64,000 nucleotides of DNA from positions 4,816 through 68,815 of the forward strand of contig DEJS01000006.1 in NCBI GenBank assembly GCA_002353485.1, written 5' to 3'. This stretch comes from Prevotella sp. UBA2742 (lineage in GTDB: Bacteria; Bacteroidota; Bacteroidia; Bacteroidales; Bacteroidaceae). Shown in pieces: positions 7,468 to 16,324 of this stretch. The position numbers and the translations under genes were made by a program. Position 1 is the first letter of the stretch, and the number at the start of each line of letters is the position of its first letter. The notes beneath the pieces were generated by a model, which did no database searches, was not told the origin of the DNA, and saw only the letters and a list, made by a program, of their open reading frames with translations.

Positions 7468-9774
7468 ATGAAAAAAATATCTATATTAACACTCCTCGCC
7501 CTCTTTGCGGCTACCCTGACACATCAGGGTAGCGCTTGGGCGCAGGATACGGATACGAAAGACGACAACTGGGGACAGGTGAAGACCATCACCAGTGAGT
7601 GGACACACATCACCGAGGGCTCGACCACGGGCTACGAGCTGAAAGACGCTTACTACTACGTGACGGAAGACCTCACCTTCACCAATACCATCAGCGGTCC
7701 CGGTCAGGGCAGTGGTATGTATGTGCAGGAAGGCAAGACGGTGAACCTCTACATTCCTGCCGGTGTGACGCTCACCGTAAAGGGTGCTGACGCTCAAGGA
7801 ACCACAGGTGCCGGTGCCGGTATCCTGCTGCCTTCGGGCACCACGCTCAACATCATCGGCAACGGTACGCTGAATGCCACAGGCGGCAATGCTGCCAACG
7901 GCCAGGATGGCGGTGACGGAACCGATGGTAGTTATGTGGAAGATGATGACGATGATCCCAACACATGGTTCTTGGGAGGAAGGATTACTGGTGGCCGTGG
8001 CGGCTACGGTGGTAATGGCGGCGGCGGTGCTGCTGCCGGCATCGGCACAGCTGGCGGCAATGGCGGTCTGGGTGCAGAGATGCTCGCAGCGGACGATTCG
8101 CGTGTACCTCATTCTTATGCTGACTGGGAAGGTGGTGACCTCGCCGGTCGTCCTGGCGACCCCGGCAGTGCCGGTTCGGCAGCAGTAACAACGATGGGTA
8201 CGCTCAACATTGCAAGCACCATCACGCGGCAGATTAGCGGCGGTGCCAAAGGTAATGGCGGTGCTGCCGGTACAATCGGTAAGGGTTCGTTCACTGGCGG
8301 CGATATTTCGTTTGAGGGTATAGAAGTTGAAATGATTGGTGGTGTACCTATTCCCATTCCTCAATTTGACCTCACAGACTTGCAGGCCATTGCTGGTGGA
8401 GGCGGTGGCGGCGGCGGTGCCGGTGGTGGCAGCGCACAGGCTATCGGCACTGGTGGTGCTGGTGGCGGTGGCGGTGCCTCGGGTGCCTGCGGCAGCGGTT
8501 GCGCCCATAACGCGTGGGTGAATGATAACTTTGGCTCTGTAGGTGCCGGTGGCGGTGAAGGCGGCTATGGCCCTGAGAGTAACAATGGTACAGCTGGTGG
8601 TACATTCTGGATGGAAGGTGATGACAACATCTTCGATGATGCGGACAATCACAAGCCTGGTGGCGAAGGCGGTGCTGCAGGCACACCCGTAAGCGCTGAT
8701 ATGGCTTCATCGGTCGGGGTAGCTGTCGCTCCCACATACAACGTTAAGTACTATGCCATTGGTGTGACACCCTCTAAGAATACTGATACCTTCCAGCCAA
8801 GCAACAGTACTAAGATCACCTTGCCTTCTCTGAACCAAGGCGACAGCAAATACAAGTGGATCTTGAGCATCTATGGTAATGTGCTCGGAGAGACCTCTGG
8901 TCATTGTGGCGGTCCTAACGGTGATGTCTATGCATCGGGCGATGAGGTTGACCTCAGCAACATCTATGGCGACATCGAGTTCTGTGCCGTCTATGTAGGC
9001 TGTGAGATTGAGTGTGCCGACACATGGTCAAGCGGTTACTCGTTAGCTTATAACACTGCATTTACTCAAAAATACACCATTGTCGATCTGAAGGGTCGCA
9101 AGCTCTATAAGGACGGCTACTGGAACACACTGACGCTGCCGTTCAGCCTCTCGGCCGAGAAGTTAGCTACCACCTGTCTGGCCGGTGCCGACATCCGCCG
9201 GTTCGATAACGCCAGTTGGGACAGCGATAACCAGAAGCTGACCATCAACTTCTCTTCGAACGAAGGAAATATTGACGCCGGTGTGCCCTACATCATCCGT
9301 TGGGGAACACCCGAGACGGCTACTGGTGAGGTTATCAACAACCCGAGTTTCTCGAATGTAGAAATCAAGTTATATGATAATGAGGAACTTGACGATCCGG
9401 ACAACACATACGAGAAAAGTGATGGTGGTCTCACATTCGAGGGACAGATTGCGCCGGTTCAGGTGACCTCCACCAGCAGGTCACTCCTGCTTGGTGCTAA
9501 AAACAAACTCTATAAGCCCGGCAATAGTTTATACGTATATGCTACGCACGCTTACTTTAGCTATACCAAGAGTAGTGGTATCGCCATGGCTCAGGAGATC
9601 GTGATGGACTTCGGCGACGGCGAGCAGACCACAACGCGCATTGAGAACGTCAATGTGGAGAACAGCACGCGCGGCATCGACCTCGACGGCATCTTCGACC
9701 TGCAGGGTCGCCGCGTGGAGAATCCCACCAAGGGTCTCTACATCATCAATGGCCGCAAGGTCGTGATTAAGTGA
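7468..9774 (+). CDS. Secreted glycine-rich surface protein, copy B
   Basis: 768 aa, paralogue of the 4957-7287 product. Signal peptide at 1-26 (ends SAWAQ). The beta-helix-like part is at about 65-140 (VNLYIPAGVTLTVKGADAQ, GAGAGILLPSGTTLNIIG). Glycine-rich tracts run from about 140 to 420 (GGRGGYGGNGGGGAAAGIG, GGGGGGGGAGGGSAQAIG), broken by acidic stretches such as EDDDDDPN. The C-terminal module has GYWNTLTLPFSLS and the tail FDLQGRRVENPTKGLYI. Both copies end with the same tail type, suggesting a shared export or anchoring route. A terminator follows at 9823. Structural or adhesive surface function is inference. Confidence 0.8.
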   Translation: MKKISILTLLALFAATLTHQGSAWAQDTDTKDDNWGQVKTITSEWTHITEGSTTGYELKDAYYYVTEDLTFTNTISGPGQGSGMYVQEGKTVNLYIPAGVTLTVKGADAQGTTGAGAGILLPSGTTLNIIGNGTLNATGGNAANGQDGGDGTDGSYVEDDDDDPNTWFLGGRITGGRGGYGGNGGGGAAAGIGTAGGNGGLGAEMLAADDSRVPHSYADWEGGDLAGRPGDPGSAGSAAVTTMGTLNIASTITRQISGGAKGNGGAAGTIGKGSFTGGDISFEGIEVEMIGGVPIPIPQFDLTDLQAIAGGGGGGGGAGGGSAQAIGTGGAGGGGGASGACGSGCAHNAWVNDNFGSVGAGGGEGGYGPESNNGTAGGTFWMEGDDNIFDDADNHKPGGEGGAAGTPVSADMASSVGVAVAPTYNVKYYAIGVTPSKNTDTFQPSNSTKITLPSLNQGDSKYKWILSIYGNVLGETSGHCGGPNGDVYASGDEVDLSNIYGDIEFCAVYVGCEIECADTWSSGYSLAYNTAFTQKYTIVDLKGRKLYKDGYWNTLTLPFSLSAEKLATTCLAGADIRRFDNASWDSDNQKLTINFSSNEGNIDAGVPYIIRWGTPETATGEVINNPSFSNVEIKLYDNEELDDPDNTYEKSDGGLTFEGQIAPVQVTSTSRSLLLGAKNKLYKPGNSLYVYATHAYFSYTKSSGIAMAQEIVMDFGDGEQTTTRIENVNVENSTRGIDLDGIFDLQGRRVENPTKGLYIINGRKVVIK

Positions 9775-9822
9775 GTGATGTTCCGGGCTGGCCCGGACGG
9801 CACAAATCTCTGAAAAGGATAT

Positions 9823-9863
9823 GGCCCGAATGTCGGTGAAACGATGTTCGGGCCTTGTTTCTA
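9823..9863 (+). terminator. Intrinsic terminator after the glycine-rich genes
   Basis: A perfect 8-bp stem GGCCCGAA/TTCGGGCC (9823-9830 and 9847-9854) is followed by TTGTTTCTATTT. A second small palindrome, CCGGGC-TG-GCCCGG, lies at 9783-9796. Confidence 0.75.
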
Positions 9864-9896
9864 TTTACTGGTCTGCGAAAAAAAATAGTGCGGGGG

Positions 9897-9927
9897 TTTG
9901 TTATACGAAAAGTTTTTTGTAACTTTG
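9897..9927 (+). promoter_or_regulatory. Consensus promoter for the DUF59-lpxH pair
   Basis: TTTG (9897-9900), 19-bp spacer, TAACTTTG (9920-9927). It overlaps the first codons of the longest ORF (from 9898), which shows that the true start is ATG 9952. Confidence 0.8.
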
Positions 9928-9951
9928 CCGGCAAATGTGGTATATGGTGTT

Positions 9952-10269
9952 ATGACTCAAGAAGTGAAGACGCAGATGGAGGAACGCATCGTCGACGTGC
10001 TGAAGACGGTGTACGACCCTGAGATTCCGGTGAATATATTCGACCTGGGCATGATATACAGGATTGACGTCGGGGACGACGGCGGTGTGGAGATGGACAT
10101 GACGTTTACGGCTCCGAACTGTCCGGCCGCCGACTTTATTCTGGAGGACGTCCGTACGAAGGTGGAGAGTGTGGAGGGTGTTACGCAGGCTAACGTCAAC
10201 CTGGTGTTCGAGCCGGCGTGGGACCAGAGCATGATGTCTGAGGAGGCTCGCGTGGAGTTGGGATTATGA
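9952..10269 (+). CDS. DUF59/MIP18-family Fe-S assembly protein (SufT-like)
   Basis: 105 aa from ATG 9952; the upstream extension is promoter. It is a compact MIP18 domain with the conserved DPEIPVNIFDLGMIY near residues 20-35 and TAPNCPAADFI, which carries the conserved cysteine, near 50-60. Family members assist late transfer of Fe-S clusters or act as SufT-type factors. It overlaps lpxH by 4 bases (ATGA), so the two are translationally coupled although functionally unrelated. It is the fourth Fe-S-assembly type gene in this window, together with sufB, sufC and sufD. Confidence 0.85.
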   Translation: MTQEVKTQMEERIVDVLKTVYDPEIPVNIFDLGMIYRIDVGDDGGVEMDMTFTAPNCPAADFILEDVRTKVESVEGVTQANVNLVFEPAWDQSMMSEEARVELGL

Positions 10270-11030
10270 AAATTGTCTATTTTCTGAGCGACGCGCACCT
10301 GGGGTCGCTGGCGGTGGCTCACCAGCGGACGCAGGAGCGCAGGCTGGTGCGCTTTCTGGACTCTATTAAGGACAAGGCGGCGGCGATATATCTGCTGGGC
10401 GATATGTTTGACTTCTGGTACGAATACCGTTACGTGGTGCCGAGGGGATATACGCGTTTTTTAGGCAAGCTTTCGGAGCTGACGGACCGGGGTGTGGAGG
10501 TGCACTACTTCACGGGAAACCACGACATTTGGGCGTACAGCTATCTGGCTGAGGAGTGTGGCGTGACACTGCACAAACAGCCGGAGACGACGGAGATATA
10601 TGGTCATGAGTTCTTTCTTGCCCACGGCGACGGCATGGGTGACCCTGATGCCTCGTTCAGGGTCATAAGGGCTGTGTTTCACAACAGGCTGTGCCAGCGG
10701 CTATTCTCTGCGCTGCATCCCAGATGGGGTGTCAGCTTTGGTTTGTTGTGGGCCCGCAGCAGTTACCTGAAGCACAAGGCAAAGGGCGAACCGGTATATA
10801 TGGGCGACGACAAGGAGCATCTGGTGCTCTATGCCAAACAGTATTTGGAGGAACATCCGAACATTGAGTACTTCATGTTTGGCCATCGGCATATCGAGTT
10901 GGACCTGAAGTTGGCGCGCCATTCGCGGCTGATGATTCTGGGCGACTGGATCAACCAGTTCACGTATGCCGTGTACGACGGCGAACACATGTTCATGGAG
11001 GAATACGTGGAAGGAGAGAGCCAGCCTTGA
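10266..11030 (+). CDS. lpxH: UDP-2,3-diacylglucosamine diphosphatase (LpxH-type)
   Basis: 254 aa calcineurin-like metallophosphoesterase. Metal ligands appear in the expected order: SDAHLG (residues 8-13), LLGDMFDFW, GNHD, LAHGDG and FGHRHIE near the C-terminus. LpxH cleaves UDP-2,3-diacylglucosamine to lipid X in lipid A synthesis at the inner face of the cytoplasmic membrane. The DMFDFWYEY signature supports LpxH rather than a generic phosphatase. It is the second gene of a two-gene operon and ends 25 bp before a convergent gene. Confidence 0.88.
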   Translation: MKIVYFLSDAHLGSLAVAHQRTQERRLVRFLDSIKDKAAAIYLLGDMFDFWYEYRYVVPRGYTRFLGKLSELTDRGVEVHYFTGNHDIWAYSYLAEECGVTLHKQPETTEIYGHEFFLAHGDGMGDPDASFRVIRAVFHNRLCQRLFSALHPRWGVSFGLLWARSSYLKHKAKGEPVYMGDDKEHLVLYAKQYLEEHPNIEYFMFGHRHIELDLKLARHSRLMILGDWINQFTYAVYDGEHMFMEEYVEGESQP

Positions 11031-11055
11031 CGAATTAAGAAGACTTTAATACCTA

Positions 11056-12204
11056 TTAGGGGAGGGATGCTATGCGTTGTAGTCCTTCGATAAGAAGGGC
11101 GCGCGGACAGGCTAAATTAATACGCAGGTGTCCCTCTCCGCTTTTTTTACCATACATAGTACCTGGGTTGAGCCATACGTGGGCTTCACGTAACAGACGT
11201 TGACAGTAGTCATCGACAGAATTGGTGCATGCAGTGACGTCAACCCAGGCGAGATAAGTGCCTTCAAGAGGGGTGACGCGCCACTGCGGCAAGTGCTGTG
11301 TGACAAAGTGGCATAGCGTCGTGTAGTTGTCGTACAGATACTGGTTGAGCGCGTCGAGCCATGCTTCGCCGTGGTTGTAGGCGGCCTGCAGGGCAACGGG
11401 TCCGAAAGGATTGACATCGCACACCTCGTTGATATTGATGGCACGGTCGATACGGCGACGGGTAGCGGCGTCAGTACAGATGATGTTAGCTATCTGCAAT
11501 CCGGCAATGTTGAATGCTTTGGAGGGCGAGTTGAGCACGACGGCCTCGGGCGTGACGGTGCCCATAGGTACGAAGGCATGGCCGGGCATGATGAGCTCGC
11601 AGTGTATTTCGTCGGAGACGATGTGTACGCTATGACGGTGGCAGATGTCGGCCATGCGTTGCAGCTCTTCACGCGTCCAGACGCGTCCTGTGGGGTTGTG
11701 GGGGTTGCAAAGCAGGAAGACGGTGCACTTGTCGTCGGCACAGCGAGCCTCGAAGTCGTTCCAGTCTACCTCGAAGCGCTTGTCGCTGCCACATAGCAGC
11801 ACGCTCTCAGACACCTCGCAGCCGGTGTTGCGGATGGAGGAGAAAAAGCAGTTGTAGTCGGGCGAGAGTATGACGACGCGTTCGCCTGGCATGGTGAGAG
11901 CCTTGAGTGTCGCACTGATGGCGGGCACGACGCCGGTGGTGTAGAGTATCCAGCCGGGGTCGATGGTCCACCTGTGGCGGCGTTGGAACCAAGAGATGAT
12001 GCTCTGATAGTAGTCGTCAGTGACGTAGGTATAGCCGAAGACGGGGTGGCTGGCGCGCTGCCGTATGGCCTCCTGGATGGGTGGTGCCACGGCAAAGTCC
12101 ATATCGGCGACCCAGAGTGGAATGACGTCGGGGTCGGTACTCTCGTCCCATTTCACGCAGCCCGTTCCACGACGTGCTGTCAGCTCGTCAAAGTTGTATT
12201 CCAT
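11056..12204 (-). CDS. MalY/PatB-type PLP-dependent C-S lyase or aminotransferase
   Basis: 382 aa class I/II fold. Typical MalY/PatB features are RRGTGCVKWD at the N-terminus, IPLWVADMDFAV, FGYTY, NPHNPTGRVW, VSDEIHCELI and SPSKAFNIAGLQ with the PLP lysine. Family members cleave cystathionine or cysteine beta-C-S bonds, and some act as aminotransferases. It starts 10 bp downstream of the DUF3737 gene and is presumably cotranscribed with it. The exact substrate cannot be assigned. Confidence 0.85.
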   Translation of the reverse strand: MEYNFDELTARRGTGCVKWDESTDPDVIPLWVADMDFAVAPPIQEAIRQRASHPVFGYTYVTDDYYQSIISWFQRRHRWTIDPGWILYTTGVVPAISATLKALTMPGERVVILSPDYNCFFSSIRNTGCEVSESVLLCGSDKRFEVDWNDFEARCADDKCTVFLLCNPHNPTGRVWTREELQRMADICHRHSVHIVSDEIHCELIMPGHAFVPMGTVTPEAVVLNSPSKAFNIAGLQIANIICTDAATRRRIDRAININEVCDVNPFGPVALQAAYNHGEAWLDALNQYLYDNYTTLCHFVTQHLPQWRVTPLEGTYLAWVDVTACTNSVDDYCQRLLREAHVWLNPGTMYGKKSGEGHLRINLACPRALLIEGLQRIASLP

Positions 12205-12214
12205 AAAACTCGCT

Positions 12215-13066
12215 TTATTTTTTACCTCTTGTCTCGATGACGCAGTCGTTGGGCTGGCGTACGTTCTCGTCGATGGTGACAGAGCCTATAGAGTCGGCGA
12301 CGATGTGTCCGGAGGTGGGGTTTTTGATGTTCTCCACGTGACCACGGATGTCGGCCTCGACAGTAGAGTATTCGAACAGACGGTCGCACATGCGGTCGAT
12401 AGTGCAGTTCTCTAATATTAAGCCGTTGGCATAACACAGAAGCTGCTCGCCGGCCAGGTGACAGTTAACCAGACGTACGTTCTTGGAGTGCCAGGCCAGG
12501 TATTCGCCGTCCAGCTCGGAGTCGTAGATGGTGACGTTCTCGCACTCCCAGAAGGAGTCCTTGGTAAGTATCTTGGCATTGTGTATCTCGACATTCTGAC
12601 AGTACTGGAAGACGTACTTTGAGTCGCTCTCCAGACCGTCGACGTAGATGTTTTTAGAGAACATGAAGGGATAGGTGCCGCCGTGCAGCTTGACGTTTCT
12701 GAGCTTCAGACCGTCGACGCGCCAGAACGTCTCGTCGGCATCGCATATCTGTACGTCCTCCAGCTCCACATTCTTCATCTCACGGAAAAACTTGGGCGCA
12801 TCGATGCGGCAGCGTCGCATGACGAGGTCGTTGGTGTACCAGATGGCCGAGCGCGAGTCGAGGGCAAAGTAGCAGTCCTCGATGAGTGCGCCATCTACAT
12901 GCCACCATGGGTACTTGCCGTAGAAACGACAGTTGGAGGCCTCGATTCGCTGGCATTGCTTGATGCCCGATTCGCCGTCAGTAATGGTGATATTCTCAAG
13001 TCTGGTGTCGTGGATGGTAAACAACGGACGCTCGCCGCCGAATTCCTGACTTTTTATCAGTTCCAT
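12215..13066 (-). CDS. DUF3737-family right-handed beta-helix protein
   Basis: 283 aa with no signal peptide. Most of the length is short repeats ending in small or Asn residues (LENITITDGESG, IEASNCRFYGKYP, LEDVQICDADETFW), the regular ladder of a parallel beta-helix, and the start MELIKSQEFGGERPLF fits DUF3737. Function of the family is not established. Its tight pairing with a MalY/PatB-type lyase suggests a shared metabolic role. Confidence 0.78.
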   Translation of the reverse strand: MELIKSQEFGGERPLFTIHDTRLENITITDGESGIKQCQRIEASNCRFYGKYPWWHVDGALIEDCYFALDSRSAIWYTNDLVMRRCRIDAPKFFREMKNVELEDVQICDADETFWRVDGLKLRNVKLHGGTYPFMFSKNIYVDGLESDSKYVFQYCQNVEIHNAKILTKDSFWECENVTIYDSELDGEYLAWHSKNVRLVNCHLAGEQLLCYANGLILENCTIDRMCDRLFEYSTVEADIRGHVENIKNPTSGHIVADSIGSVTIDENVRQPNDCVIETRGKK

Positions 13067-13090
13067 ATGTTAATAATTCATTAGGGGTTG

Positions 13091-13098
13091 CAAAGTTA
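13091..13098 (-). promoter_or_regulatory. Probable -7 element for the DUF3737 operon
   Basis: Minus-strand TAACTTTG, 24 bp before ATG 13066. The place expected for the -33 box is filled by the TTTAGAG tandem repeat and has no exact TTTG. Confidence 0.5.
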
Positions 13099-13106
13099 CG
13101 AAAAAG

Positions 13107-13134
13107 TTTAGAGTTTAGAGTTTAGAGTTTGGAG
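13107..13134. repeat. Four tandem 7-bp repeats (TTTAGAG) between divergent promoters
   Basis: Three exact TTTAGAG copies and one TTTGGAG sit between the divergent -7 elements of the DUF3737 operon and miaB. Copy-number change would alter the spacing of one or both promoters. Confidence 0.8.
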
Positions 13135-13150
13135 AAATTTAGTAACTTTG
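13121..13150 (+). promoter_or_regulatory. Probable promoter for the miaB operon
   Basis: TAACTTTG at 13143-13150, 24 bp before ATG 13175. The -33 position is TTTA (13121-13124, spacer 18), contributed by the third repeat unit, a near match to TTTG. Confidence 0.55.
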
Positions 13151-13174
13151 CAGCCAAATAACAGTTTTTAAGTA

Positions 13175-14494
13175 ATGAAGAAACTATATATAGAGACTTA
13201 CGGCTGCCAGATGAACGTGGCCGACTCTGAGGTCGTGGCCAGTGTGATGCAGATGGCGGGGTACGAGTCTACGGCCTCGCTTGACGACGCCGACGCCGTA
13301 TTCCTGAACACCTGTTCAGTGCGTGACAATGCCGAGCAAAAGATACTGCACCGTCTGGACGCCCTCGACGCCGTCAGGCGTAAGCGTCCGCTGATTATCG
13401 GTGTGTTGGGGTGTATGGCGGAGCGTGTAAAGGAGGAACTGCTGGAGAAGCACCATGCCGACCTGGTGGCAGGTCCTGACGCTTATCTGTCGCTTCCCGA
13501 CCTGGTGGCGCAGGCCGAGACGGGCCATAAGGCCATCAACATCGAGCTGTCGACGACCGAGACCTACCGCGATGTGGTGCCACAGCGCCTGCATGGAGCC
13601 AGGATAGGAGGCTACGTCAGCATTATGCGCGGTTGCAACAACTTCTGTCACTACTGCATTGTCCCCTACACCCGCGGCCGTGAGCGCAGCAGGGATGTGG
13701 AGAGCATCCTCCGTGAGGTGCGCGATTTGCGTGACCGCGGTTTCAAGGAGGTAACACTGCTTGGGCAGAATGTGAATAGCTATATAGCTCCCTCCCCCTC
13801 GGGGACGGCAGGAGGGACTTTCCCTGAGCTGTTGCGTGCGGTGGCCCTTGAGGCCCCTGGGATGCGCATACGCTTCACGACATCACACCCCAAGGACATG
13901 AGTGACGAGACCCTGAGGGTCATTGCCGAGATGCCCAATGTCTGCAAACACATCCACCTGCCGGTACAAAGTGGTAGTGACCGTATACTGAAGCTGATGA
14001 ACCGCAAGTACACTCGTGCCTGGTATATGGACCGCGTGGAGGCCATCCGTCGTATCATCCCCGACTGCGGACTGTCTACCGATATCTTCGTGGGCTATCA
14101 TTCAGAGACTGAGGAGGACCACCAGCTGTCACTCTCGCTGATGCGCGAGGTGCAGTACGATTCAGCTTTCATGTTCAAATACTCAGAGCGCCCCGGAACG
14201 TACGCTTCGAAACACCTGCCCGACGACGTTCCTGAGGAAGAGAAGATACGCCGTCTGAACGAGCTCATCCAGTTACAGACAGACATCTCTGCCCAGCAGA
14301 ACAAGAAGGACGAGGGGCGTGAGTTCGACGTGCTGCTAGAAGGTTTTGCCAAGCGTAGCCGCGAGCAGCTGATGGGACGTACGGAACAGAACAAGGCCGT
14401 GGTCATTGCCAAGGGTAGCCACCACATAGGGCAGACCGTCCGTGTAAAGATTACCGGTTCAACCAGTGCCACCTTATTAGGAGAGACGATATGA
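13175..14494 (+). CDS. miaB: tRNA-2-methylthio-N6-dimethylallyladenosine synthase
   Basis: 439 aa. N-terminal UPF0004 domain (ETYGCQMNVADSE, NTCSVRDNAEQK), radical-SAM domain with CNNFCHYCIVPYTRGRERSR carrying the CxxxCxxC cluster ligands, and a C-terminal TRAM domain (about 375-439). MiaB adds a methylthio group to i6A37 of tRNAs and uses two 4Fe-4S clusters. The TRGRERSR signature favours MiaB over MtaB or RimO. The stop overlaps the ABC transporter start by 4 bases. Confidence 0.93.
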   Translation: MKKLYIETYGCQMNVADSEVVASVMQMAGYESTASLDDADAVFLNTCSVRDNAEQKILHRLDALDAVRRKRPLIIGVLGCMAERVKEELLEKHHADLVAGPDAYLSLPDLVAQAETGHKAINIELSTTETYRDVVPQRLHGARIGGYVSIMRGCNNFCHYCIVPYTRGRERSRDVESILREVRDLRDRGFKEVTLLGQNVNSYIAPSPSGTAGGTFPELLRAVALEAPGMRIRFTTSHPKDMSDETLRVIAEMPNVCKHIHLPVQSGSDRILKLMNRKYTRAWYMDRVEAIRRIIPDCGLSTDIFVGYHSETEEDHQLSLSLMREVQYDSAFMFKYSERPGTYASKHLPDDVPEEEKIRRLNELIQLQTDISAQQNKKDEGREFDVLLEGFAKRSREQLMGRTEQNKAVVIAKGSHHIGQTVRVKITGSTSATLLGETI

Positions 14495-16320
14495 AAGACT
14501 TTATGCAAGTACTGAGGCGCTTCGTCATGCCTTACAAGAAGTATGTGGCGCTGTCTATCGTCTTTAACGTACTGTCGGCACTGCTCAACATCTTCTCCTT
14601 TGCTGCACTCATTCCCATCCTGCAAATTCTGTTCAAGACGGGCGACCAGGTCGTGGCAACCCATCTGATGAGCTGGGATGACGGCAGCCTGAAGGACGTG
14701 GCTGTCAATAACGTCTACTACTACATCAACCATTTTATTGATGACATGGGCAGCACCACGACACTGCTCTTCATAGGCATCTTCCTCATTGTGACCACCT
14801 TGCTCAAGACCATTGCCTATTTTCTGTCGTCAGCCAGCGTGGTACCCATCCGTACCGGAGTGGTGCGTGATATGCGCAACCAACTTTACGAAAAGATAGT
14901 GCGCCTGCCATTAGGTTTCTTCACCGAAGAGCGCAAGGGCGACATCATAGCCCGTATGACGGGTGACGTACAGGAGGTAGAGACCAGCATCATGTCCAGT
15001 CTGGACCTGATGTTCAAGAACCCCATTCTTATTATCTCTTACTTTACCACGCTTATCATCATCTCCTGGCAGCTGACGCTCTTCTCCGTGGTCATCATCC
15101 CCCTCATCGGGTGGTTCATGGGTTGGATAGGTCGTAAGCTGAAAGCGCAGAGCATCAAGGCCCAGGCGCTGTGGAGCGACACCATGAGCGTGGTCGAAGA
15201 AACACTGGGAGGCCTCCGCATCATTAAGGCCTTCTGTGCTGAGGACAAGATGCGCCAGAAGTTCAACAACATCAATTCTACCTATCGTAACGATGTCATG
15301 TGGGTAAATATACGTCAGAATCTGGGACACCCGCTGTCTGAGTTCCTGGGCACGTGTATGATAGTCATCGTGCTCTGGTTCGGCGGTATATTGGTGCTCA
15401 ACAACCAGACTCTCTCCGGCCCCACCTTCATCTACTACATGGTGATACTCTACTCCATCATCACCCCCTTGAAGGAAGTGTCGAAGGTGGGCTATAACAT
15501 CCCGAAGGGCCTGGCATCCATGGAGCGCATTGACAAGATACTCATGGCCGAGAATACCATCAAGGAGGTGGCACAGCCCAAGCATATTGCCTCGTTCGAA
15601 CACCAGATAGAGCTGCGCGATGTGTCGTTCCGTTACGGCGAGAAGTGGATACTGCGCCACGTAAATCTGGTAATTCCTAAGGGCAAGACTATCGCCATCG
15701 TAGGACAGTCAGGGTCTGGCAAGTCGACGCTGGTAGACCTCATTCCCCGCTACTACGACGTACAGGAGGGCGAGGTACTCATCGACGGCATCAACGTCAA
15801 GGAGCTTGGCATCCACGACCTGCGCCAGCTCATCGGCAACGTCAATCAGGAGGCCATCCTCTTCAACGACAGTTTCCGGGCCAATATCTCGTTCGGCGTC
15901 GAGAGTGCTACCGACAGCGAGATAGCCGAAGCAGCTAAGATAGCCAATGCTTACGACTTCATAATGCAGTCAGAGCAGCAGTTCGATACCAACATTGGCG
16001 ACCGCGGCGGCCGGCTCTCAGGCGGTCAGCGTCAACGCATCTCCATTGCGCGTGCCATTCTGAAGAATCCGCCCATCCTTATCCTCGATGAGGCCACTTC
16101 GGCCCTTGACACTGAGTCGGAACGTCTGGTACAGGACGCCCTGGAACGGCTGATGAAGACGCGTACCACGGTGGCCATCGCACACCGTCTGTCGACCATC
16201 AAGAACGCCGACGAAATCTGCGTGTTGCACGAAGGCCAGATTGTCGAGCGCGGCACGCATGACGAGCTGCTCGCTATGAACGGTCACTACAAACGGCTAA
16301 CGGAAATGCAAAAAGTGTAA
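14491..16320 (+). CDS. MsbA-like ABC exporter (fused permease and ATPase)
   Basis: 609 aa half-transporter. The six-helix transmembrane domain covers about 15-340 and the nucleotide-binding domain about 365-600, with Walker A GQSGSGKST, signature LSGGQRQR, Walker B ILILDEATSALD and H-loop IAHRLST. The MsbA branch flips lipid A-core across the inner membrane; the neighbouring lipid A and heptose genes fit that, but a peptide or other lipid substrate is possible. It overlaps miaB by 4 bases and is 4 bp from the first LtaS-like gene. Confidence 0.85.
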   Translation: MKDFMQVLRRFVMPYKKYVALSIVFNVLSALLNIFSFAALIPILQILFKTGDQVVATHLMSWDDGSLKDVAVNNVYYYINHFIDDMGSTTTLLFIGIFLIVTTLLKTIAYFLSSASVVPIRTGVVRDMRNQLYEKIVRLPLGFFTEERKGDIIARMTGDVQEVETSIMSSLDLMFKNPILIISYFTTLIIISWQLTLFSVVIIPLIGWFMGWIGRKLKAQSIKAQALWSDTMSVVEETLGGLRIIKAFCAEDKMRQKFNNINSTYRNDVMWVNIRQNLGHPLSEFLGTCMIVIVLWFGGILVLNNQTLSGPTFIYYMVILYSIITPLKEVSKVGYNIPKGLASMERIDKILMAENTIKEVAQPKHIASFEHQIELRDVSFRYGEKWILRHVNLVIPKGKTIAIVGQSGSGKSTLVDLIPRYYDVQEGEVLIDGINVKELGIHDLRQLIGNVNQEAILFNDSFRANISFGVESATDSEIAEAAKIANAYDFIMQSEQQFDTNIGDRGGRLSGGQRQRISIARAILKNPPILILDEATSALDTESERLVQDALERLMKTRTTVAIAHRLSTIKNADEICVLHEGQIVERGTHDELLAMNGHYKRLTEMQKV

Positions 16321-16324
16321 GAAG

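Noticed and set aside
7486..8652. Minus-strand frame (388 codons) rich in Thr, Ala and Arg opposite the glycine-rich copy B
   Set aside because: Complement of Gly codons (GGN) reads as Thr/Ala/Pro-rich sequence; not evidence for a gene.
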